Part shown: positions 1 through 5,701 of the stretch, one piece after another
Position numbering within the stretch: the stretch's first letter is position 1
Layout: each line of letters opens with the position of its first letter
NCBI RefSeq assembly: GCF_002257705.1
Contig: NZ_LSLK01000020.1
Location: 1 to 9,838 of the forward strand
Length of the DNA: 9,838 nt
Source: Sporomusa silvacetica DSM 10669
GTDB taxonomy: Bacteria > Bacillota > Negativicutes > Sporomusales > Sporomusaceae
Reading direction: 5' to 3'
Position numbers and translations under genes: made by a program
Notes under the pieces: model-generated
Told to the model about the DNA's origin: nothing
Database searches by the model: none
What the model saw: only the letters and a program-made list of their open reading frames with translations

Positions 1-74
<74 letters not shown>

Positions 75-263
75 GGTTTTTATTGAAGCCATTTGTTGGC
101 TCTATAAATCAAATTAAGAAATTGTTTGAAGTGCTCATTGAGCACCGCACATCTGGCTTTTTGATGCATTACTTACATTGTTCAGTTTTCAGGGAACGTT
201 TGTCACGGACGTACCATGGACGGTACGCTTTGTCCGTAACCGATGTGCCATGTTTAACGGCAG
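75..263 (-). other. rRNA operon leader with boxA-like element and hairpins
   Basis: This is the transcribed leader between the rrn P2 start (about 263) and mature 16S. Around 172-198 the minus strand carries GTTCCCTGAAAACTGAACA, resembling the boxA-type antitermination sequence common in Firmicute rrn leaders and spacers. A strong stem-loop lies at 205-237 (ACGGAC/GTCCGT plus GTACC/GGTAC, with a GCTTT bulge). A second sits at 131-145 (GTGCTC/GAGCAC) and a short one at 87-101 (AGCCA/TGGCT). These probably serve antitermination and 16S precursor processing. Open reading frames here are not coding. Confidence 0.8.
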
Positions 264-269
264 AGTATT

Positions 270-298
270 ATAATAGCATCTTCATTAGTTTATGTCAA
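270..298 (-). promoter_or_regulatory. rrn promoter P2 (sigma-A)
   Basis: On the minus strand, TTGACA at 298-293 is followed by a 17-bp spacer and TATTAT at 275-270. An overlapping exact TATAAT (272-267) would need a 20-bp spacer. The predicted start is about 263, giving a leader of about 190 nt before 16S. Confidence 0.85.
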
Positions 299-345
299 CA
301 CTATTTATTTTACCAATTATTGCCGCCGCTCATAGCGACTTTTAT

Positions 346-397
346 AGATTATCATGCCTAACCGTTTATGTCAACTGCAACTTTTTGATTTTTTATA
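346..397 (-). promoter_or_regulatory. rrn promoter P1 (sigma-A) with UP element
   Basis: On the minus strand, TTGACA at 374-369 is followed by 17 bp and TAATCT at 351-346. Both rrn promoters share TTGACATAAAC. Immediately upstream of the -35 (380-397) are phased A-tracts (AAAAAATCAAAAAG), a typical UP element for the alpha subunit of RNA polymerase. Tandem promoters are usual for Firmicute rrn operons. Confidence 0.8.
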
Positions 398-697
398 AAT
401 GCTTATCGAAAGCATAAAATGTCGTCTTTTTGTATGTCCAAGCCTACACTTAGCTTTACCACTTGACTATAATCGCTATCATTAAGGATTTATTTCTTTT
501 CAACAGTGAAAAGAATGGTTATATAAATGATAGATGTTTATTAGCAGGAGGCAGGTATTCGTGCATGTTGGAAAGTGCGCTTCCATGGCCTGGAAACGCA
601 CTTTCCCCATATTTTTCATATTCACTTACCCAGGATACAAGCATTGGTAAATTACCTATATTGCATCTAAAATATTGTATTCATAAATGAGGTTAAA
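398..697. other. Intergenic region between permease gene and rrn promoters
   Basis: No convincing gene is visible. The stretch holds three dyads: 399-415 (ATGCTT/AAGCAT), 494-515 (TTCTTTTCA/TGAAAAGAA, 9-bp arms, 4-nt loop), and the large one at 570-606 described separately. A 41-codon frame starts at ATG 565 on the plus strand with AGGAGG 13 nt upstream. The large hairpin overlaps it and it has no recognisable content, so I do not call it a gene. Confidence 0.5.
570..606. terminator. Large stem-loop, possible transcription barrier downstream of operon
   Basis: GGAAAGTGCG pairs with CGCACTTTCC (10 bp). Inside, TTCCA pairs with TGGAA around a TGGCC loop, for 15 bp in all with one small internal mismatch. 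It sits about 95 nt after the permease stop and before the rrn promoters, where an operon terminator is expected. On the minus strand no U-run follows. On the plus strand a TATTTTTC follows a few bases later. It may act as a processing or mRNA 3'-end hairpin rather than a classic intrinsic terminator. Confidence 0.45.
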
Positions 698-1306
698 TTA
701 TATCGTCTTATCTTTCAGAATTGGCTCACCTACTGGCAATATGTTTCTTCCGAAAGCTGCATTCACCATTCCTGCAGTTCCTAGCCATAAAGTCAGTATT
801 CCTGTTAGCAACAAGCAGTAGCCTGCTATTGATGCATAGGCGGGAGCTAATACTTGCAAGTTTGTTAAACATACAAAAGGAAATGCAATATCCATAAAAA
901 ATATCGCTATATTAAATACCAATGGTGATGTTCGCCAAATAGCCGGTGTCCACAACCATGTTGTTAGCCATAGTGGTATCCATAAATATCCACTCATTCG
1001 GGTATCAATTGTCCATCCATTCTGCATAGCCATCCATTTAATCATAAAGTCAAGGGCTGCTGCCAGCATTAAAAATGAAGCGAAGAAAATAAACGCATTT
1101 CCATCCACCGTATTACCACTTAATAATTTCACAATTGCTACTATAATGTGTACAACAAATCCGGCTAACAGCCACATGGATAACAGAATGATCCCTGAGC
1201 CTTCCACCCTGCCTGTCAAAACAGCAAAAAAACCAAAAACAGCAATTGATAAAGCCATGGATCCTGCTGCACCGGGATCTGCCCAACCTTTACTATTATC
1301 TGTCAT
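698..1306 (-). CDS. GPR1/FUN34/YaaH (SatP-type) acetate/succinate permease
   Basis: This is an integral inner-membrane protein of 202 aa, the usual length for the acetate-succinate permease family. About six hydrophobic segments are visible (roughly 13-31, 37-62, 70-92, 105-122, 128-150 and 157-180). The C-terminal signature FGRNILPVGEP (185-195) closely resembles the E. coli SatP ending FGRTVLPIGES. The N-terminal family motif NPAPLGL is degenerate here, reading ADPGAAG (9-15), so substrate range may differ. I chose ATG 1306 because GAGGAGG lies 8 nt upstream; the frame stays open further upstream but those codons look non-coding. It is the last gene of the transhydroxylase operon, 157 nt after athS. 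Inferred role: export of acetate formed from trihydroxybenzenes, or uptake of a small carboxylate. Confidence 0.82.
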   Translation of the reverse strand: MTDNSKGWADPGAAGSMALSIAVFGFFAVLTGRVEGSGIILLSMWLLAGFVVHIIVAIVKLLSGNTVDGNAFIFFASFLMLAAALDFMIKWMAMQNGWTIDTRMSGYLWIPLWLTTWLWTPAIWRTSPLVFNIAIFFMDIAFPFVCLTNLQVLAPAYASIAGYCLLLTGILTLWLGTAGMVNAAFGRNILPVGEPILKDKTI

Positions 1307-1416
1307 TAACCTGGCCTCCTCTGTTTTGTCTAAATATATAAAACTACTTATTTTAATACCAGCTAGGGCCTTCCACTCTAGCGTTAATTTTGGTTTGCTT
1401 AACTGCTCAATTAATG

Positions 1417-1452
1417 TAGAATTGTCCCGAAGTTGGCTTCGGGACAATTCTA
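1417..1452 (-). repeat. Perfect 16-bp inverted repeat, intercistronic mRNA hairpin
   Basis: TAGAATTGTCCCGAAG (1417-1432) and its exact complement (1437-1452) flank the loop TTGG. The element starts 11 nt after the athS stop codon. No U-run follows on the minus strand, so it is not a standard terminator. A 3'-stabilising or attenuating hairpin that sets the athLS to permease expression ratio is the likeliest role. Confidence 0.85.
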
Positions 1453-1463
1453 GACATAACTAA

Positions 1464-2282
1464 TTAATCTAGCATCTTATTTAAAGCAATATCACCAACA
1501 TTAGTACTTTCAGTGATTTCAAAACTCTTCATACTAAATGGACAGAATCCCTCTTTTTCTACTTTGAGAGCATAGGTTCCTGCTTCTAACCTTTTGAACC
1601 AGAAGTCACCGAAACTATCAGTAGTTGCAACATAATCCTTACTCTTTCCAACATCGGTAAGAGTTACTTTGGCATCCTTCAGGCATTCATCCTCAATTGG
1701 ATCAAATACTGCACCAGCTACAAAGTTTTTCGGCAGATTTAAGTAATAAACCCTCGGCCTTAAGCCCAACTCCGGTTTCATTACCTCGGCTTTGCCGATC
1801 AGTTCAGCTAACTCTGCTTCCTCTCCGAACTTTATTGCATCAGTCGGGCATGAATCCATGCACCGCGGAATTTTTCCCTCATCAACAAGGTGAGCACAAC
1901 CAGTGCATTTTTGCGGCAGCTGCAGCTTTTCATTCCAATAGATTGCGCCATAGGGGCAAGCATCAACCAGTTGCTTCTGTCCCTTGGATTTTTCTGGATC
2001 AATAATTACCAGACCATCTTCGCGTCTATAAACGCTGCCATTTTTGGTTGCTTCCATACAAGGTGCATTCTCGCAATGCATACAAGGCGTTGCCACATAA
2101 GACATTTTAACTTTTGGCACACTGCCCATTACTTTTTCATTTATCTTCATCCAGAAATGACCCGTCTCTGGCTGTATTTTTGCATAAGGAAGCCATTCGT
2201 TATCACAATGCTCATCCTTGCAGGAAACCTGGCAGCCATAACAACCGTTGCATTTGGCAACATCAATGACAAATACTTTCAT
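1464..2282 (-). CDS. athS: Pyrogallol-phloroglucinol transhydroxylase, iron-sulfur (small) subunit
   Basis: This is the electron-transfer subunit of the cytoplasmic molybdenum transhydroxylase, 272 aa (about 274 in Pelobacter acidigallici, from memory). It is a DmsB/NrfC-like ferredoxin subunit with cysteines at 11, 14, 17, 21; 67, 70, 75; 109; 126, 129, 141, 145. By the family pattern these make three [4Fe-4S] clusters: 11/14/17/145, 21/126/129/141 and 67/70/75/109. The fourth cluster of DmsB-type proteins is missing, because the third motif keeps only Cys109 and position 79 is Thr. Residues about 188-272 form a Cna-B/transthyretin-like beta-sandwich (GTYALKVEKEGF near its end), which also occurs in the Pelobacter enzyme. 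There is no Tat or Sec signal. ATG 2282 lies 2 nt after the athL stop, with its ribosome site inside the last athL codons, implying translational coupling. Confidence 0.92.
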   Translation of the reverse strand: MKVFVIDVAKCNGCYGCQVSCKDEHCDNEWLPYAKIQPETGHFWMKINEKVMGSVPKVKMSYVATPCMHCENAPCMEATKNGSVYRREDGLVIIDPEKSKGQKQLVDACPYGAIYWNEKLQLPQKCTGCAHLVDEGKIPRCMDSCPTDAIKFGEEAELAELIGKAEVMKPELGLRPRVYYLNLPKNFVAGAVFDPIEDECLKDAKVTLTDVGKSKDYVATTDSFGDFWFKRLEAGTYALKVEKEGFCPFSMKSFEITESTNVGDIALNKMLD

Positions 2283-2284
2283 GA

Positions 2285-4876
2285 TTATTTTCCCTCCTCA
2301 AGATAAGCATCGACGATTAAACCTGAACCAGCGTCATATGCTCTACTAAAAGCATCAGGATACTGGGCACGTAATTCATTAACATCAACTTTTTCAATGC
2401 CAACCAGAAATCCGCTGGTTACTTCACCTGCGCAATTCTTGGATGTTATCATTCCCGGACAAATTAGATTATTATCACCGCCGCGGTCACTCACACCAGC
2501 AACGATCGGATCTAATTTTGAACCATGATCCTGATAAATAACCCCAGGCATGATGCGTTCGGTAACGTATGCTCCGCCCAGTGTCCAGCCGCGGTCATTG
2601 TGAATTCTGATAATATCGCCATACTTAATTCCAAGATTTTCGGCATCAATTGTATTGATCCACAATGGTTCGTAAAGATAGCCATCAGGTCCCTTAACCT
2701 TGCAGGTTGGAATTTCCCGCAACCAGGCACAATCGTCCAGATTAGCATGAACTCTCCAACGGGGATGGTTGGAAACGATCAGATATGGATATTTCTTTGA
2801 TCTAGGATGGAGCAGACTTTCGGAATGAGATTCTCCAAAAGGAATCCATTGGGGAACTGGTTTACGTTCCTGGTCATCTGGGAAATAATTAGCTAGATCT
2901 GTGGAGAGAAATTCCAATTTTCCTGTTGGTGTATCCAGAGGATGAGCTACAGGATCTTCAGCAAAGAGGCCAAACCCTCTGGCGTCATCTTCCCAGCCAT
3001 CAGCGGGCGGAATTATATAGTAATCTTTTTCTCTGAATTCTTCATAACTAATCCTGTTTTCAATACCTGAATGGTCAAAGCCTTCTTTAACCCATTCTTC
3101 AATGGACTTACCCTTGGTATACTCTTCATAGAGACCCAGTTTCTTGGCAACTTCGCAAACGGCCTCATAGTCACTCTTGGATTCGCCAATTGGCTCAATG
3201 CACTGACCTTCATGGAACACCAGATTGAATTCACCGCCATAAACATCGGTGGAGATATCCTCTTCTTCTAATTTGGTGTTAATCGGAAGAACAATGTCGG
3301 CGAACAGGCAATCGTTCTCCATCCAGGGTTGCTGACATACGATACATTCCATTTTGGGACTTCGCAGCGCTTCAATCATTCTGTTCCCGCCGTTCCAGCA
3401 AGTGGTCCAGCAGGGCTCGTCTGACCATATCATATGCAGAGTGCTATTCTTTTCATTAATGGGGAATTTATACTGTACAAATTGATCCTCTTTGGGGAAA
3501 CCAGCAATGGAAGATCCATGCCATAACAGCGGTTCTTCAGTGGTAATGGCTTGTGGAATCAAGGTCTTCGGAATCAAGCTTTCGTTTCCGGTAAATGCCC
3601 AGCCATGATAGGCTCCGGCCACATTGGGGATAACCTCACTACGGGGACCAGGCATCTGTTCGTTAAGGGCAAAGAACTGCCATTCGATCATCTTCAACTG
3701 GTTACGTCCTGGTTTGCCTAATCCCTGCATGCCCAGCAGACAAACTTCTAGACGGGCTGGTTCATGAGAGTAGGTTGACCGAATATATGATCCACCGTTG
3801 CAATGAGCGATAGTAGTTGCCTGTTGATGCCATTTTCTCGCCAACGCTTTGATTACTCTGGCCGGAACACCACAGATATCTTCTGCCCATTTTGGCGTCT
3901 TAGGAATCTTATCGGTTTCACCCATGACTTCTTTCTTAAATTCTTCAAACCCATGAACATGGGTAGCAACATATTCTTTGTCATAAAGGTCTTCAGTGAT
4001 CCAGGTATAGGCAATAGCAAATTGCAGAGCTGAGTCCGTATTCGGCCTTACCGGAATCCACTTGTCAGCATGAGCAGCCGCACCGTAGTTAAAATCTGGA
4101 CAAACGTAAATGGATTCAATTCCTATTTCGCTGAACCAATAGCACAAGCGGCTAGCTGCCTGGCCTGACCAGCCCCAGGGTGTGGTCTCTGGGTCACAGC
4201 CCCAGAACAGCATCATTTCAGTGTTTTCTGAGCAATCTAGCCAAAGGTTATTTTGAAGTCCCTGTCCGACAGGATCAGTTCCCCAAACATGTTTGGCCCC
4301 CCAGTACCAGCCTTCCCAGCTATCCGGGTTACGGGCCTGTAAGGTATAGCCGCCCATCAGATCCAGAAGATGTGTTTGGCAGCCATGGGGTCCATGAATA
4401 CATTTTCCTTCACCGTGTCCATCAGCAGCAGCCAATACAGAATAAGGACCATATTTCTTTTGTACCCGTTTGAGTTCTTTAGCTACCAATGTAGCGGCTT
4501 CATCCCAGGAAATGCGTACATATTTACTGTTGCCGCGGTTTTGAGTGTTGCGTTCGCCATCTGGATCCCAGTCGACACGTTTAAGAGGATACGGAATACG
4601 ATTTTTAGAGTACACCCTCTGCTTGTAAACCATGCTGAATGGAGGTATCAAAGACCTCATGGTAGGCTCAAAGGTCTTGCCACGAGCATTAATTTTCCAT
4701 GGTTTTATATCTTCTGTTTTGTACTTCTTGTCATAGTGCATAGGACGAATTCTTAAAATTTTGCCATCTTTCACATCTACCTCTGCAGTATTAGCCCCTA
4801 ATCCGAAACCAAGCCAGCCAATACCCTTGAGGTAAGTTTTTTCCCCATTATCACCCTTGTTTATTTTGTTCACCAT
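2285..4876 (-). CDS. athL: Pyrogallol-phloroglucinol transhydroxylase, molybdopterin (large) subunit
   Basis: This is the catalytic subunit of a DMSO-reductase-family enzyme that carries bis-MGD molybdenum. It moves a hydroxyl group from 1,2,3,5-tetrahydroxybenzene to pyrogallol, giving phloroglucinol without net redox change. Length is 863 aa from ATG 4876 (the P. acidigallici subunit is about 875, from memory). I prefer ATG 4876 over GTG 4882 because AAGGAG lies 8 nt before the ATG. The first cysteine is at residue 159, so the N-terminal [4Fe-4S] motif of formate dehydrogenases and nitrate reductases is absent, as in the known transhydroxylase. NPDSW supplies Asp185-Ser186; Ser is the expected Mo ligand, with His154 and Asp185 as probable catalytic partners (from memory of the published structure, not aligned). 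The C-terminal part (about 690-863) is the molybdopterin-dinucleotide-binding barrel. No twin-arginine signal, so cytoplasmic. Arsenate or polysulfide reductase is less likely given the paired athS. Confidence 0.92.
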   Translation of the reverse strand: MVNKINKGDNGEKTYLKGIGWLGFGLGANTAEVDVKDGKILRIRPMHYDKKYKTEDIKPWKINARGKTFEPTMRSLIPPFSMVYKQRVYSKNRIPYPLKRVDWDPDGERNTQNRGNSKYVRISWDEAATLVAKELKRVQKKYGPYSVLAAADGHGEGKCIHGPHGCQTHLLDLMGGYTLQARNPDSWEGWYWGAKHVWGTDPVGQGLQNNLWLDCSENTEMMLFWGCDPETTPWGWSGQAASRLCYWFSEIGIESIYVCPDFNYGAAAHADKWIPVRPNTDSALQFAIAYTWITEDLYDKEYVATHVHGFEEFKKEVMGETDKIPKTPKWAEDICGVPARVIKALARKWHQQATTIAHCNGGSYIRSTYSHEPARLEVCLLGMQGLGKPGRNQLKMIEWQFFALNEQMPGPRSEVIPNVAGAYHGWAFTGNESLIPKTLIPQAITTEEPLLWHGSSIAGFPKEDQFVQYKFPINEKNSTLHMIWSDEPCWTTCWNGGNRMIEALRSPKMECIVCQQPWMENDCLFADIVLPINTKLEEEDISTDVYGGEFNLVFHEGQCIEPIGESKSDYEAVCEVAKKLGLYEEYTKGKSIEEWVKEGFDHSGIENRISYEEFREKDYYIIPPADGWEDDARGFGLFAEDPVAHPLDTPTGKLEFLSTDLANYFPDDQERKPVPQWIPFGESHSESLLHPRSKKYPYLIVSNHPRWRVHANLDDCAWLREIPTCKVKGPDGYLYEPLWINTIDAENLGIKYGDIIRIHNDRGWTLGGAYVTERIMPGVIYQDHGSKLDPIVAGVSDRGGDNNLICPGMITSKNCAGEVTSGFLVGIEKVDVNELRAQYPDAFSRAYDAGSGLIVDAYLEEGK

Positions 4877-5002
4877 GTTCACCTCTCCTTAAATTCAATG
4901 AATTCAAAAGTCCGTCGGGTCAATAAAATACTCAGAGCCTATAAAACAATCCCCCCTTGTTTGTAAAACACATCATTCCCACCCACCACTCACCTTTTTT
5001 TC

Positions 5003-5227
5003 TTATTTATGTTTCGCCGGATCGCCGGAGCCGGACTTTCCATTAAAGCCACAGTTTTTACATACTTTATTGGTTACGGGCTGTTGAACGCCACAGTGCG
5101 GACAGGGCGTCGTATCTCCAGGCAATTCCGCGCCACACTTATTACATGTTTTAATGGTTGCTGGGTTAAGAATGCCACATTGTGGACACTTTTTGGGTTT
5201 TCTTACAGTTGGTGGTCTAAAACACAT
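5003..5227 (-). CDS. Small double zinc-ribbon protein heading the operon
   Basis: A 74-aa soluble protein with four CxxC knuckles: CPQC (14-17), CNKC (28-31), CPHC (42-45) and CKNC (56-59). The inner spacing is 10 residues in each pair, so it forms two tandem four-cysteine zinc ribbons, a duplicated unit. The N-terminus MCFRPP and the short charged tail are otherwise featureless. ATG 5227 is supported by AGGAGG 8 nt upstream. It is the first gene after the sigma-54 promoter (leader about 164 nt) and lies 126 nt before athL, so it is probably co-transcribed. Function is unknown. Possibilities are a metal or cofactor delivery factor for the transhydroxylase, or a small regulator. The link to the enzyme is by position only. 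Confidence 0.8.
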   Translation of the reverse strand: MCFRPPTVRKPKKCPQCGILNPATIKTCNKCGAELPGDTTPCPHCGVQQPVTNKVCKNCGFNGKSGSGDPAKHK

Positions 5228-5401
5228 TTAAAAATCCTCCTACTTGTAATTAGTTAACAGTATAGCGTTTGAAGTAGCTGGGTTGACGTTACTATCATAA
5301 GTAACTATTACTACAATTTTCCTGAGTCGTTTACTAGATTAGCTGTTCAATAAATAGCCCACCTATAATTCAATGCTGTATTTACTGTTTGCTAAGTATA
5401 A

Positions 5402-5418
5402 ATGCAATTTTCGTGCCA
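5402..5418 (-). promoter_or_regulatory. Sigma-54 (RpoN) -24/-12 promoter of the transhydroxylase operon
   Basis: The minus strand reads TGGCACGAAAATTGCAT. It matches the consensus TGGCACG-N4-TTGCW, with the invariant GG (5417-5416) and GC (5405-5404) separated by exactly 10 nt. The predicted start is about 5392, giving a 164-nt leader before the zinc-ribbon gene. A sigma-54 activator is encoded divergently next door, which strongly supports the call. Confidence 0.92.
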
Positions 5419-5465
5419 TCTCAAATTGGTAATGGAATAACCATAAAACCTGGAATTAGCAAAAA

Positions 5466-5526
5466 AAGTCACTTATTATTCTCCCGAAATGGAAAATTCT
5501 ATTCCAAAACAGAAAATAAGTGACTT
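5466..5526. promoter_or_regulatory. Putative upstream activator sites (paired and nested palindromes)
   Basis: AAGTCACTTATT (5466-5477) is repeated as its exact inverse (5515-5526). Within each arm is a 9-bp palindrome, AAGTCACTT (5466-5474) and AAGTGACTT (5518-5526), centred 52 bp apart, about five helical turns. Between them is a third dyad, TGGAA-N7-TTCCA (5490-5506). Measured from the predicted sigma-54 start, the outer centres are at about -78 and -130, inside the usual enhancer range. The likely ligand is the adjacent activator, which might also regulate itself from here. Confidence 0.65.
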
Positions 5527-5601
5527 GTATTAGGCGCTGCAATATTTACATCAATAACTATCTTGCTTAAAGGTGCGGTCACCATCTTTAACTACCGTTA
5601 A

Positions 5602-5643
5602 CTGACACTAATCACAGATCGTCATTATCTGATACAATATAAT
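5602..5643 (+). promoter_or_regulatory. Possible promoter of the activator gene
   Basis: An exact TATAAT lies at 5638-5643, but no good -35 is 17 bp upstream. Alternatively CTGACA (5602-5607) with a 17-bp spacer gives TTATCT (5625-5630). If TATAAT is the -10, transcription would begin near 5650, which excludes the ATG at 5642 and favours the TTG at 5702. Confidence 0.35.
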
Positions 5644-5701
5644 GGAAAAATATGATAAAATACAATTAGATGTGTACTGTAGCTGCATAGGAGTGATAAC
5701 T

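Noticed and set aside
241..256. Minus-strand TGGCAC in the rrn leader resembling a sigma-54 -24 element
   Set aside because: The required GC at -12 is missing, and tandem sigma-A rrn promoters already explain transcription here.
83..361. 92-codon plus-strand open frame
   Set aside because: It lies antisense over the rRNA leader and both rrn promoters, with no ribosome site or recognisable protein.
463..690. 75-codon plus-strand frame, and its inner 41-codon version from ATG 565 with AGGAGG at 546-551
   Set aside because: The Shine-Dalgarno spacing is 13 nt, the large palindrome 570-606 falls inside it, and the translation resembles no family. It is probably chance.
1307..1447. N-terminal extension of the permease (47 more codons)
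   Set aside because: It starts inside the intercistronic hairpin, lacks a ribosome site, and ATG 1306 has GAGGAGG at ideal distance; family length also fits 202 aa.
5283..5311. Plus-strand TTGACG with TATTAC 17 bp downstream, a promoter-like pair
   Set aside because: It lies inside the leader of the opposing operon, more than 390 bp before the activator start, with a weak -10. Similar pairs arise by chance in AT-rich DNA.
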